Part shown: positions 18,482 to 27,320 of the stretch, piece after piece | How the letters are laid out: each line of letters opens with the position of its first letter | Numbering within the stretch: position 1 is the first letter of the stretch | Origin: Marihabitans asiaticum | GTDB taxonomy: Bacteria; Actinomycetota; Actinomycetes; Actinomycetales; Dermatophilaceae | Reading direction: 5' to 3' | DNA: 64,000 nucleotides | NCBI RefSeq assembly: GCF_007828725.1 | Contig: NZ_VIUW01000001.1 | Span: 496,001-560,000, forward strand | The notes under the pieces: model-generated | The model's input: the letters and a program-made list of their open reading frames with translations, nothing else | Database searches by the model: none | What the model was told of the DNA's origin: nothing | Translations under genes and position numbers: made by a program

Positions 18482-18673
18482 TCACCGGTCTCCAGGGGCC
18501 CAGCGGTCGTCGTCCTCGTCCTCGTCCCAGCGGGAGTCCTCGGCGGGCCCGTGCTGCTGGCCCGACTGCTGGTGGAGTTCCTGCTCAAGCGCGCGCAGGT
18601 CGGTGTCGGGCGAGTAGTACTTCAGCTCGCGGGCAACCTTGGTCTGCTTGGCTTTCGCTCGGCCGCGCCCCAT
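18482..18673 (-). CDS. DUF3073 family protein
   Basis: A 63-residue protein matching DUF3073: MGRGRAKAKQTKVARELKYYSPDTD at the N-terminus, followed by a Gln-rich and then acidic C-terminal tail. The basic start suggests nucleic-acid contact, but no function is established. It is conserved next to purM in many actinobacteria and here is convergent with the response-regulator gene. Confidence 0.88.
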   Translation of the reverse strand: MGRGRAKAKQTKVARELKYYSPDTDLRALEQELHQQSGQQHGPAEDSRWDEDEDDDRWAPGDR

Positions 18674-18826
18674 GGCGAGACCCCCTCGTTACGTTAGTGC
18701 GGGACGGCAGGCAGCGCGTGAGGTGCTCACGTGCTGGTGCGGTCCCGGATCCTGGTATCTGTCGTGGGCCCCACGGTACATGGTCAACGGCCGGTACGCC
18801 CCATCCGGTCTGCCGTCCGAGACCGC

Positions 18827-20557
18827 TCACACAGCGGGTCGAGAGACGAGCTCGCCGAGCTCGGCGCGCACGGTGGGCGGCAGTGCTGAGACGAGGCCGC
18901 AGACGACGATCTCGGAGGGCTGGAGACTGCGCAGGCTCTCGATGACGACCCGGGGCAGCGTGGCGTCGGTGACGACCACCGGGGTACCGGTGACCGCGGA
19001 GACCGTCGTGGCGGTGAGGAGCTCCACGACGTTGGGGGCGCTGACGATGACCCGCCCCCCCGGCGCGACGTCCCCCCACAGCCCGGCCGCCAGCGCCATG
19101 GGCCCAGGGTCGGTGAGATACGACAGCTCTGCCCCGGTCGATTGCTGGAGCGCCTCGACGACGCTTGCCGGCCACTCCTCGGGGTGCCCGGCCAGCGCGA
19201 GTCGCTCAGGTGCCAGTCGTGAGAGTGTCTCGAGGAGCCGAGCATCGACGCGAGACCCGCCGATGGCGACATGGGCCCTCTCCTGCCGCGCCGCGACGAG
19301 GGAGAGCACTGTCTCCCGCGGGGCATTTGCAGCGCGAGTGACATAGATGACTGAGGTGTCCGCTGGCGGGAAGGCCTCGAGGAGGTCGGCGGCGGTCCCG
19401 CCGAGGTCACGGCTCTCAAGGTGCTCACCTGTCGTGGAGACGACCTGGCCGATCTGGTGGTCGAGGTCCGACGGGGCCTCACGCTCACCGGAGACGACGA
19501 CCACACGGCGGGGGGCGAGCCGGTCGAGCTCGGCGAGAGACGATGGGGGGAGCCCGTTGGCGTTCATCCAGAGGATCGGCCAGCCTGCTCGGGCCGCGAT
19601 CGGGGTGACCATCCTCGCCGTCGCTACCGCGTTGACGCTCACGACGAAGCAACCCTCGACGCCGGGTTCCCAGGTCTCGCGTCCGGCGGATCGGGCAATC
19701 TGGATGCGGTTCTCGCCAGACCACCGGCGCGTCCCAGGAACCTCAGACTCGGCGACGGGCACCTTCTTCGCCGGCTTTGGTTTCTTCGGGAGGGTCGCCT
19801 CGTAGGCCTGCATGACCTCTTCGGTAGGTCCGTCCATGATGAGGCGACCCCGGTTCATCCACAGCACCCGGTCGCAGATCTGCCGGACGGTGGAGTTGGA
19901 GTGCGAGACGAGGAAGACGGTGCCCGCCGCCCGCCGGATCTCGGCGATCCGCTTGGCGCTGCGCTGGCGGAAGGCGGCGTCGCCGGTGGCCAGGGCCTCG
20001 TCGATCATCAGTACATCCGGGGTGGCGGCGGTCGAGATCGCGAAGCGGAGCCTGGCGCCCATCCCCGAGGAGTAGGTGCTCATCGGCAGGTAGACCGCAT
20101 CGCCGATCCCGGAGAACTCGACGATGTCGTCGAACTTCGCGTCGATCTCGGCCTTGCTCAGCCCGAGGGCCTGACCCCCGACGTAGATGTTCCGCTTGCC
20201 GCTCAGCTTGTTGATGAGCACGGCGTTGACCCCGAGCAGGGCGGGCTCGCCGGAGACCCACAGCCGCCCCTTCGACGGCGGGATCAGGCCGGCGACGGCC
20301 CGTAGCAGGGTCGACTTGCCCGAGCCGTTGTGCCCGACGACCCCGATGGACTCACCGTGCCGGGCGACGAAGCTCACGCCCTTGACCGCGTGGACCTCGC
20401 GGATCCGCTCGGTCCCCTCCTTGCGCAGGAGACGGCGAAGGGGGCCGGCGCCCTCCTTGTCCTCGGGCGTCCCTCGGCGGTCACCGCCGAGGACCTTGTA
20501 GGTGATGCTCAGGTCGTGCACGACGACCGTCGGGGTGCGCTCGCTCTGCTCAGCCAA
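18827..20557 (-). CDS. tagH: Teichoic acid/polysaccharide ABC exporter ATPase with C-terminal cell-wall-binding-like domain
   Basis: A 576-residue protein. Residues 1-260 are a Wzt/TagH-type ATPase: Walker A GHNGSGKS (75-82), signature YSSGMGARL (162-170), Walker B LMIDEA (183-188), VSHSNS switch His. A linker with KPKPAKK follows. Residues about 280-576 resemble a putative cell-wall-binding repeat 2 region (GENRIQIARSAG, GWPILWMN..LPPSSLAELDRL, and repeating VIYVTRAAN, VVVTDATLP). That domain is normally outside the cell, so its presence on a cytosolic ATPase is odd; it may instead recognise the polymer, as the C-terminal domain of Wzt does. TTG start; overlaps the permease gene by 8 bases. 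Confidence 0.86.
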   Translation of the reverse strand: MAEQSERTPTVVVHDLSITYKVLGGDRRGTPEDKEGAGPLRRLLRKEGTERIREVHAVKGVSFVARHGESIGVVGHNGSGKSTLLRAVAGLIPPSKGRLWVSGEPALLGVNAVLINKLSGKRNIYVGGQALGLSKAEIDAKFDDIVEFSGIGDAVYLPMSTYSSGMGARLRFAISTAATPDVLMIDEALATGDAAFRQRSAKRIAEIRRAAGTVFLVSHSNSTVRQICDRVLWMNRGRLIMDGPTEEVMQAYEATLPKKPKPAKKVPVAESEVPGTRRWSGENRIQIARSAGRETWEPGVEGCFVVSVNAVATARMVTPIAARAGWPILWMNANGLPPSSLAELDRLAPRRVVVVSGEREAPSDLDHQIGQVVSTTGEHLESRDLGGTAADLLEAFPPADTSVIYVTRAANAPRETVLSLVAARQERAHVAIGGSRVDARLLETLSRLAPERLALAGHPEEWPASVVEALQQSTGAELSYLTDPGPMALAAGLWGDVAPGGRVIVSAPNVVELLTATTVSAVTGTPVVVTDATLPRVVIESLRSLQPSEIVVCGLVSALPPTVRAELGELVSRPAV

Positions 20558-21425
20558 GGCCGTACCTCGCCTCTGCGCGCCAGAAGATGATCAGGCCCAG
20601 CCCACCGACGCCTAGCGCCCAGGCGGTCATCACCAGCCAGTCGGTGAGCGCCAGCGGGGTGCCCTCGAGCAGCGCCTGCCGCCCCGTGGTGAGCATGAGG
20701 GCGAAGGGTTGCTTGGTGAGGACCTCCTGGATGATGACCGGTGCTCCCTGCACGTAGTGCGCGATGGGGAAGAACACCCCGGAGATGTAGCGCAGCAGCC
20801 GGACGATGACCGGCACGAGGTTGGCCAGGTCGGGGGAGGCGTTGACCAGCCGCGCGGTGATGAAGGTGAAGCCGAGCAGGGTGACCCCCTGCAGCGCTAC
20901 CGCGACGGGGAAGAGCAGCCACTTCAGCTGCGGGCTCTCACCGGTCGCGATCATGAGGACCAGGAGCAGGGCGAAGCCGGGGATCGAGGCGAGTAGCTCG
21001 GTGAGCGTCACCGACATGGGCAGGATCGCCCGGGGGAAGTGCAGGGTCCTCACCATGCTCATCCGGCCGAGGATGGCGCGCGCCCCGCGGGTGACCGCCG
21101 CCGAGGTGAAGGTGAACATCACGACGCCGATGCTGAGGAAGGCGACGAAGTTCTCGACCCCGCCGCGGGTGCGTAGCAGGAGGCCGAAGATGAGGTAGTA
21201 GCTGCCGATGAGCAGGGCCGGGTTGAGCACCGCCCAGAGCTGGCCGAGCCGGTTGGTCTCGTTCTCGGCCCGTGACTCGGCCGAGGCGAGGGTCCACAGG
21301 AAGGAGCGTCGCTCCCAGAGGTCGCGGAGGTAGCGGCCCAGCGGGGGGCGCTCGCTCAGGGCCCGTAGGCCGTGCCGGGCTGCCAGGGCCTGCGCGTCCT
21401 CGGCGCTCGTCGCGACGTCAGCCAC
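20550..21425 (-). CDS. tagG: Teichoic acid/polysaccharide ABC exporter permease
   Basis: An ABC-2 type membrane permease of about 291 residues with six hydrophobic segments in the C-terminal 230 residues. An N-terminal amphipathic stretch ends in LWERRSFLWTLASAESRAENETNRLGQLW, as in TagG/Wzm proteins. It pairs with the downstream ATPase to flip lipid-linked teichoic acid across the membrane. GTG 21425 was chosen because AGAAGGGA lies 5 bases upstream; an in-frame GTG at 21461 has no such site. It is divergent from the TagF-GT4 gene. Confidence 0.9.
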   Translation of the reverse strand: MADVATSAEDAQALAARHGLRALSERPPLGRYLRDLWERRSFLWTLASAESRAENETNRLGQLWAVLNPALLIGSYYLIFGLLLRTRGGVENFVAFLSIGVVMFTFTSAAVTRGARAILGRMSMVRTLHFPRAILPMSVTLTELLASIPGFALLLVLMIATGESPQLKWLLFPVAVALQGVTLLGFTFITARLVNASPDLANLVPVIVRLLRYISGVFFPIAHYVQGAPVIIQEVLTKQPFALMLTTGRQALLEGTPLALTDWLVMTAWALGVGGLGLIIFWRAEARYGLG

Positions 21426-21574
21426 ACTCGTCCCTTCTCGGTCGACTCCCGCGGACGCCACAGGGGGCGGGCGGGTCCAGGCCGCTCGCGACCCGCGGTG
21501 ATCATACCGACCGGGTAGCCGGCGGCCTCGCGCCTAGACTGGCGCGCCGGGAGACGGGCGGACAGGAGAAGCGC

Positions 21575-24100
21575 ATGGCGGGCCTGGGACGGGCGGTCGG
21601 GCTGCTGGCTCGCGCCCGCCGCGTGCCGCGGGCGCAGTGGGTGGCCCACTGGCGGTCCCGACCGGTGCGGCGCGACGTCGTCTTCTACCAGTCCGGCTTC
21701 GGGGCGGGCCTGACCGGCCACCCGAACGCCATCTTCGAGCGGCTCCTCGCCGAGCCCGACCAGGCCCACCTGCACCACGTGTGGGTGGTCGCCGACGCCG
21801 AGCGGCGCCGCCGCGCCCGCGAGCACCTGCTCTCGCGTGGGGTTAGCGCGCAGCAGGTGAGCGTGATCGGGTACCGCACGCCGTCCTACTTCCGCCACCT
21901 GGCAACCGCGGGTTACCTCGTCGCCGATGCCACCTTCCCCGCGGAGATGGGCAAGCGGCCCGGGCAGGTCTACCTCAACACCTGGCACGGCACGCCGCTG
22001 AAGTCGATGGGCTACGACACCCCGGGCGGCGCGCTGGAGTCGGCGAACGTGCTGCGCACCTTCCTCGCGGCCGACTACCTCCTCTCCTCCGGTCCGTACA
22101 TGACCGACACGATGTACCGCCGCGCCTACCGGCTGGAGGGTCTGGCGCCGGGGTCGGTGCTCGAGGTCGGCTCACCGCGCACCGATGTGCAGACCGCAGC
22201 GGACGAGGCGGAGCGCGAGCGGGTGCGTACCCGGCTGCGCGGGCTCGGGGTGAGGATCGAGGCTGGCCGGCCGGTGCTGCTTCTCGCACCGACCTGGCGG
22301 GGTGAGCGCTTCGCCGACCCGCGCCTCGGTGCCGACCTGGCACCCCTTGTCGCGACGCTCCGTGAGCGCCTGCCGGGCTGGCAGGTCCTGCTCAAGCCGC
22401 ACCCAGCGGTGGCCGAGCGGGCCGGCGCCGATCCCACCTTCGCCGGTGCCGTCGTCCCCGCCGAGGTGCCGGCCAACGAGGTCCTCACGATCGCCGACCA
22501 CCTCGTCACCGACTACTCGAGCATCCTCTTCGACGCCCTCGCCGACCCGCACCTCGATCTGACCTTCTGGGTGCCGGACCAGGACGACTACGAGAGCTCG
22601 CGCCCCCTCTACCTGCCAGTGGAGGAGCTGCCGGGCCGGGTCTGCCGAACCGTCGAGGAGGTGGTTGACGACGTGGCCGAAGGGGGGATCGCCGGCCCGC
22701 AGCGGACCGACTTCGCCGCGCGCTACGCCCCCTTCGACGACGGTGACGCGACGGCCCGGGTGGTCGACGTGGTCTGGCGCGGGCGGTCTCCCGAGGTCGG
22801 TCGGGTGGTGCCGCTGGCACCGGCGGAGGGCGAAGGGGGCAAGCCGCGCCTGATGATCCATGCGGGGTCGTTGCAGCGCAACGGGGTGACCTCGGCTCTC
22901 ATCGCGCTGCTCGGCGGGCTGGACCTCGACCGGCTCGACGTGACGGTGACCTGGGGTCCGGCAAGGGCCGCGGACCCGGCGGGCTTCGTCGCCGCGATCG
23001 ACCCGCGGGTGCGCCTGCTGCCGCGTGTCGGCGGGATCAACGGGCACCGCCCGGTGGTGTGGTCGCGGCATCTGCTGGAGCGGCTCGGGCCGGACAGTCG
23101 CCGGGTGCCGATGGCGGCGCTGGTGGCCTTGCTCCGGGAGGAGTGGGTGCGGTGCTACGCCACGACCCGCTTCGACCACGTCATCGACTTCGGCGGGTAC
23201 TCCCCGTACTGGGCGCTGCTCATGTCGCGCGGGGTGGCGCCCGGGCCGGTGCGCACCCACGCGATCTGGCTGCACAACGACCTGGCCGCGGAGGTCGCGA
23301 GCGCCGCACGGCACGGCGGGCGGCGGGCCCGGCACCTCCGGCAGGTCTTCGGGCTGTACCGCCGCTTCGACCGGCTCGTCTCGGTATCGGAGCCGCTCTC
23401 CCGGGTCAACGAGCGGTCCTTCGCCGCGATCTGCGGGGAGGCGTCCTTCCGCTACGCCCGCAACCTCGTCGATGCCGAGCGGGTGCGGCGGCTGGCCGGT
23501 GAGCCGCTCGAGCAGCTTGGGCTGTCGCAGGAGGTGCTGTCTGCGCTGCAGGACCCCGCGCGGCCGACCATCGTCACCGCCGGTCGGCTGACCCGGGAGA
23601 AGCACCAGGCGAGGCTCATCCGTGCGGCCGCACGGACCAAGGCGACGGGTCGCCCCTTCGCCGTGGTCGTCATGGGCGACGGTCCGCTGGCGTCCGACCT
23701 GGCCGACCTCGTCGAGCAGCTCGGGCTGACCGGCGCCGTGCACCTGACCGGGCACCTGAGCAACCCCTTCCCTGTGGTCGCGGCGGCGGACTGCTTCGCC
23801 CTGACCAGCGAGCACGAAGGGCTGCCGATGGTCATCCTCGAGGCGCTCGCCCTGGGCACCCCCGTGCTCACCACCGCCTTCTCCTCCGTCGAGGGCGTCG
23901 TCCCTCCGGGCTGCGGGGTCGTCGTCGGCAACGACGACGAGGAGGTGGCCCGTGCGATGATTGAGCTGGTCTCGAGCCGGCCCGCCTTCGGCACCTTCGA
24001 CGTGGCGGCGTACAACGACACGGCGCTGCGGGAGTTCGCAGAGGCGATCGGCCTGGACGAGACCGACCGACCCGGTCCACCACCCTCAGGACGCCCGTGA
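21575..24100 (+). CDS. CDP-glycerol glycerophosphotransferase / GT4 glycosyltransferase fusion
   Basis: An 841-residue protein. Residues about 30-400 match the TagB/TagF polymerase family (His138 in TWHGTP; LKPHP; VTDYSSILFD), which transfers glycerol phosphate from CDP-glycerol. Residues about 430-830 are a GT-B family 4 glycosyltransferase (AGRLTREKHQ; SEHEGLPMVILEALALGTPV, with the donor-binding Glu pair). The fusion suggests polymer growth and sugar decoration in one enzyme. The ATG at 21575 follows GGAGAA; the frame upstream is antisense to tagG. The stop overlaps the CDP-alcohol transferase gene by 4 bases. A close paralogue lies at 35429 and a broken copy at 34791. Confidence 0.88.
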   Translation: MAGLGRAVGLLARARRVPRAQWVAHWRSRPVRRDVVFYQSGFGAGLTGHPNAIFERLLAEPDQAHLHHVWVVADAERRRRAREHLLSRGVSAQQVSVIGYRTPSYFRHLATAGYLVADATFPAEMGKRPGQVYLNTWHGTPLKSMGYDTPGGALESANVLRTFLAADYLLSSGPYMTDTMYRRAYRLEGLAPGSVLEVGSPRTDVQTAADEAERERVRTRLRGLGVRIEAGRPVLLLAPTWRGERFADPRLGADLAPLVATLRERLPGWQVLLKPHPAVAERAGADPTFAGAVVPAEVPANEVLTIADHLVTDYSSILFDALADPHLDLTFWVPDQDDYESSRPLYLPVEELPGRVCRTVEEVVDDVAEGGIAGPQRTDFAARYAPFDDGDATARVVDVVWRGRSPEVGRVVPLAPAEGEGGKPRLMIHAGSLQRNGVTSALIALLGGLDLDRLDVTVTWGPARAADPAGFVAAIDPRVRLLPRVGGINGHRPVVWSRHLLERLGPDSRRVPMAALVALLREEWVRCYATTRFDHVIDFGGYSPYWALLMSRGVAPGPVRTHAIWLHNDLAAEVASAARHGGRRARHLRQVFGLYRRFDRLVSVSEPLSRVNERSFAAICGEASFRYARNLVDAERVRRLAGEPLEQLGLSQEVLSALQDPARPTIVTAGRLTREKHQARLIRAAARTKATGRPFAVVVMGDGPLASDLADLVEQLGLTGAVHLTGHLSNPFPVVAAADCFALTSEHEGLPMVILEALALGTPVLTTAFSSVEGVVPPGCGVVVGNDDEEVARAMIELVSSRPAFGTFDVAAYNDTALREFAEAIGLDETDRPGPPPSGRP

Positions 24101-24912
24101 CCCAGCCTGCCCCCCGTACCAACCACCCCTCCATCGAGGAGCTGCGCGCGGTCGCCCAGCCGCCGTCGGTCGTCGGCCGGCGCAACTCGGAGCACTGGGC
24201 TGGGACCCTGTACCTGCGACGGATGTCGCTGTACTTCACCCGGATGATCCTGCCCACCGGCATCTCCGCGAACGGCGTGACCTGGCTGATGATCGTCGTC
24301 GGGGCGATCGGGGCCGCCGTCCTCATGATCCCGACCTGGTGGGCGGTGCTGGCCTGCGCGGTGCTCATGCAGGTGCAGATCCTCATCGACTGCTCCGACG
24401 GCGAGGTCGCCCGCTGGCGCGGCACGTCCTCCCCGATGGGGGTGTACCTGGACCGGGTGGGCCACTACGTCACCGAGGCCGCGCTGCCGATCGCGCTCGG
24501 GGTCCACGTCGACGGCGGGCTCGGCTCGGTCGGCGGCTGGACCACCCTCGGCGCGCTCACCGGCTGCCTCGTGCTGCTGAAGAAGTCGTTCGGGGACCTC
24601 GTCTTCGTTGCCCGCCTCTACGCGGGGCTGCCGAAGCCGCAGGAGAGCGCCGAGGTCGCCGCCTCGCGCTCTTCCGGTCTGCGCTCGGCGCGCAGCGCCC
24701 TGCGCTTCTTCCCCTTCTTCCGCGCCTTCGTGGCGATCGAGTACTCGCTCCTCACCCTCGCGGCCGCGACCCTCGACGTCGTCCTCGACGCAGCCGGCGT
24801 CACCGACGCCGGGGCGGTCCTGCGCGGGTGGGCCCTGCTCTCGTTGCCGCTCGCGCTCGCCACCGCCGGCGGGTTCCTGCTGATGATCGTGACGTCTCGA
24901 CGCTTCGAGTAG
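24097..24912 (+). CDS. CDP-alcohol phosphatidyltransferase-family membrane protein
   Basis: A 271-residue protein with about six membrane segments. The CDP-alcohol phosphotransferase motif is present as Asp98, Asp101-Gly102, Ala105-Arg106, Gly115 and Asp119, but the last Asp, usually catalytic, is His123. The family joins a CDP-linked alcohol to an acceptor alcohol, so this could make the linkage lipid or a polyol-phosphate for teichoic acid. The His change makes activity uncertain, or marks a subfamily. It is translationally coupled (GTGA overlap) to the TagF-GT4 gene, and a C-terminal remnant of a second copy survives at 35168-35299. Confidence 0.82.
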   Translation: MTQPAPRTNHPSIEELRAVAQPPSVVGRRNSEHWAGTLYLRRMSLYFTRMILPTGISANGVTWLMIVVGAIGAAVLMIPTWWAVLACAVLMQVQILIDCSDGEVARWRGTSSPMGVYLDRVGHYVTEAALPIALGVHVDGGLGSVGGWTTLGALTGCLVLLKKSFGDLVFVARLYAGLPKPQESAEVAASRSSGLRSARSALRFFPFFRAFVAIEYSLLTLAAATLDVVLDAAGVTDAGAVLRGWALLSLPLALATAGGFLLMIVTSRRFE

Positions 24913-24994
24913 ATCGTGGGCACCATGCGATGCGCTTGAATGGTTATCTCGGTACGGCCGACGCGACCATGCAGCTCTCGATGAGAGGGAGACA

Positions 24995-25378
24995 GTGAAG
25001 GCACAGGTAGTTCTGGACGCGCTCCACCTTCTGCCCGATGGGCAGATCGAGGTCGAGCTGCGGTTCGTCGCGGCCGCCGATTCGCCGCGACTCACCGACC
25101 CGGGCGTGCGCCTGGTCCCGCGTGGGTCATCCGACGAGATGCTGGTCGATGCGCGCATCCTGCGCTCATCGCCGGGAGAATGGGCCGTCGGCTGCACGAT
25201 TCCGCCTGATGCTCTGGCTGTACTCGAGAGGGGACCTGACCTGGTCGACGTCTACGCTGTGGCATCTCTCGGTGGAGAACTCCTGAGTCGTCGTCTTCGG
25301 TGGGCGGGTAGCGGGGAAAGATGGCTGCCCCAGCCCACGCCGTCGCGCAAGCTCTCATGGGCGAGGGTCTCCTCGTGA
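24995..25378 (+). CDS. Small beta-rich protein of the teichoic acid locus
   Basis: A 127-residue protein of alternating hydrophobic residues, consistent with a beta sandwich, ending in GERWLPQPTPSRKLSWARVSS-type residues. The end resembles the C-terminus of the next gene's product (GREPWLPYST). Similar beta-rich regions sit at the front of the 1152-residue TagF protein. It may bind the polymer or dock on its glycosyltransferase partner. GTG start with AGGGAGA upstream; the stop overlaps the next GTG by 4 bases. No named family was recognised. Confidence 0.6.
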   Translation: MKAQVVLDALHLLPDGQIEVELRFVAAADSPRLTDPGVRLVPRGSSDEMLVDARILRSSPGEWAVGCTIPPDALAVLERGPDLVDVYAVASLGGELLSRRLRWAGSGERWLPQPTPSRKLSWARVSS

Positions 25379-27261
25379 GAATGCGCAGGCCTCGCGTGCG
25401 CCCACGCCGCGCGGACCGCGGTCAGTCGGCCGAGCGGATCTTCATGGTGACCTGGGGAATCGCCGACGACTTCGGAGGCATGACGACGGTGTGCCTTCAG
25501 CGTGCTCGCATGTTCAGCGAGCACGCTGATGTCGTGACGCCGGTGCTCACCTTCGAGCCGATCGGCGGGTACCGAAGGACCATGGAGTCGTTGCGGAACT
25601 CTGGACACGGTTTCGACCAACTCGAGATCTGGAACGTGTACCACTACTACCGCTCCGCTGACCTCACCCCGCTCCTGGGCGCCGACGAAGTGCTAGAAGC
25701 TGCGCCGGAGGTGCCCGAGGAGTGCTCTGTAAGCGAGATCGTCGATGACGACGGCTTGCTTTTCTGCCGAGTCACCAAACTTCCGCAGTCGGACACGGTG
25801 ATCCTGCGTGAGTACGTGCGACCGGACGGGTCGACGTACCTCGTCGACCAGTCTCCGGTCGACGAGGATGGTCGCAAACTCCGCCGTACCCTGACGATGC
25901 TCACCAAGGACGGCCGCATTGCGGGGCGATGGGCCGGGGCCACAAGCCTTTACCACGAATGGCTGCGCACCCTGGCCTCGGGGGGGCCGACGGCCTTGAT
26001 CATCGACAGCATCTTCACTGCTCGGCTGCTGACGTCATTCGAGGAGCCCAACATCGTCAAGCTGGCGGTTCTGCACAATAGCCACGCCGTCCCTGGCCAG
26101 GATCCGCTCTCGGGCTCGCTTTCTCCACGCCAGCGACCCGTATCAGCCAACACCTCTGCTTGGGATGCCGTGGTCTTCCTCACCGATGGGCAACGGGACG
26201 ACTTCGTGCGCGCCTTCGGTGGCTCCGACAACATGTACGCCATCTCGAACGCGCGCCAGAGAGTTAGTCCCGAACCGGCTTTCGACGGTCGCAGTCGCAC
26301 CAACGGTGCGATGGCATGCTCGCTCTCCGAGCGGAAGAACGTCGAGGCGGCGATCCGGATCATCCATCGAGCATCGGCGACGGTGCCAGACGTGCACTTG
26401 GATGTCTACGGTGGAGGCCCGGAGGAGCAGCGGCTCCGAGACCTCATCGACGAGCTCGGTGCCCATGACCATGTCACCCTTCGTGGTCCAACTCCCCAGG
26501 CTTCTCGTGCGTTCGAGTCCGCAGCCTTCTCTCTTCTCACCAGCAGGAAAGAGGGGCAGCCGCTGGTCCTGATGGAGAGTCTGGGCCGTGGATGCCCCCC
26601 CGTCGCGTTCGACATCAGGTATGGCCCGAGCTCGCTCATCACGGACGGAGAGAACGGTTTCCTCGTTCAGGAGGGGGACCATGCAGCCGCAGCCGAGAGG
26701 ATCGTCCAGATCTGCACGGACGAGGCGCTGGCGCGACGCCTCGGGCAGGCTGCGTGGCAAGGGAGCAACGCGTTCGCGGAGCGAGCGGTCCTTGATCGGT
26801 GGCTGGCTGCGATCGCGGAGTGCTTCACACGCAAGAACGCTCGCCTGGTCGTCAGGGACCTGACGTTCGACATCACGAGGACAACTTTGTGGGGGTCCGG
26901 AGCGGTCGAGGTACTCGGAGATATCACGTGGACTCAGTCATGCGGGCCACCCGCTGTGGAGCTGATCGAGCCATATCTCGCAGTGCGTCGGCGCGCTGTC
27001 GGACCGCCGACCTTCCTCCCTGTGAAGGTGCGCGAGCGTCGGCCCGGCCGCCTGTCGGTCGTCATCGCGTTTGCACCCGATGACTGCGCCCCCACGAGTG
27101 GGCCGACGGGCAAGTTCCTGGACCTCTCGGTCGGTGTCCGCGCGAACAACCTGCGTCAAGAGATCCGGGTGAGCTTCGGCGCTGGTCGGGAACCCTGGCT
27201 GCCGTACTCGACCGCGCACGGATCGGTGAGTATCCAACGTCGACTTCGTGCACCTGCCTGA
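25375..27261 (+). CDS. TagE/TarM-like GT4 glycosyltransferase
   Basis: About 628 residues. The N-terminal region has the DUF1975-like start of TarM/TagE enzymes (RIFMVTWGIADDFGGMT) and a beta-rich insertion with YLVDQSPVDEDG. The C-terminal GT-B half carries SERKNVEAAIRI, VYGGGPEEQRL and SRKEGQPLVLMESLGRG, the EX7E-type donor site. A last beta-rich domain of about 130 residues follows. Relatives add GlcNAc or glucose to poly(polyol phosphate) teichoic acid. The start overlaps the preceding small gene. Base composition is visibly less GC-rich than the surrounding core genes, hinting at transfer. Confidence 0.82.
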   Translation: MRMRRPRVRPRRADRGQSAERIFMVTWGIADDFGGMTTVCLQRARMFSEHADVVTPVLTFEPIGGYRRTMESLRNSGHGFDQLEIWNVYHYYRSADLTPLLGADEVLEAAPEVPEECSVSEIVDDDGLLFCRVTKLPQSDTVILREYVRPDGSTYLVDQSPVDEDGRKLRRTLTMLTKDGRIAGRWAGATSLYHEWLRTLASGGPTALIIDSIFTARLLTSFEEPNIVKLAVLHNSHAVPGQDPLSGSLSPRQRPVSANTSAWDAVVFLTDGQRDDFVRAFGGSDNMYAISNARQRVSPEPAFDGRSRTNGAMACSLSERKNVEAAIRIIHRASATVPDVHLDVYGGGPEEQRLRDLIDELGAHDHVTLRGPTPQASRAFESAAFSLLTSRKEGQPLVLMESLGRGCPPVAFDIRYGPSSLITDGENGFLVQEGDHAAAAERIVQICTDEALARRLGQAAWQGSNAFAERAVLDRWLAAIAECFTRKNARLVVRDLTFDITRTTLWGSGAVEVLGDITWTQSCGPPAVELIEPYLAVRRRAVGPPTFLPVKVRERRPGRLSVVIAFAPDDCAPTSGPTGKFLDLSVGVRANNLRQEIRVSFGAGREPWLPYSTAHGSVSIQRRLRAPA

Positions 27262-27320
27262 CGACCCGACATCGCTGAGGAAGGTGGGACTAGTCAGACA
27301 CGACATCGGAGCAAACGGTC

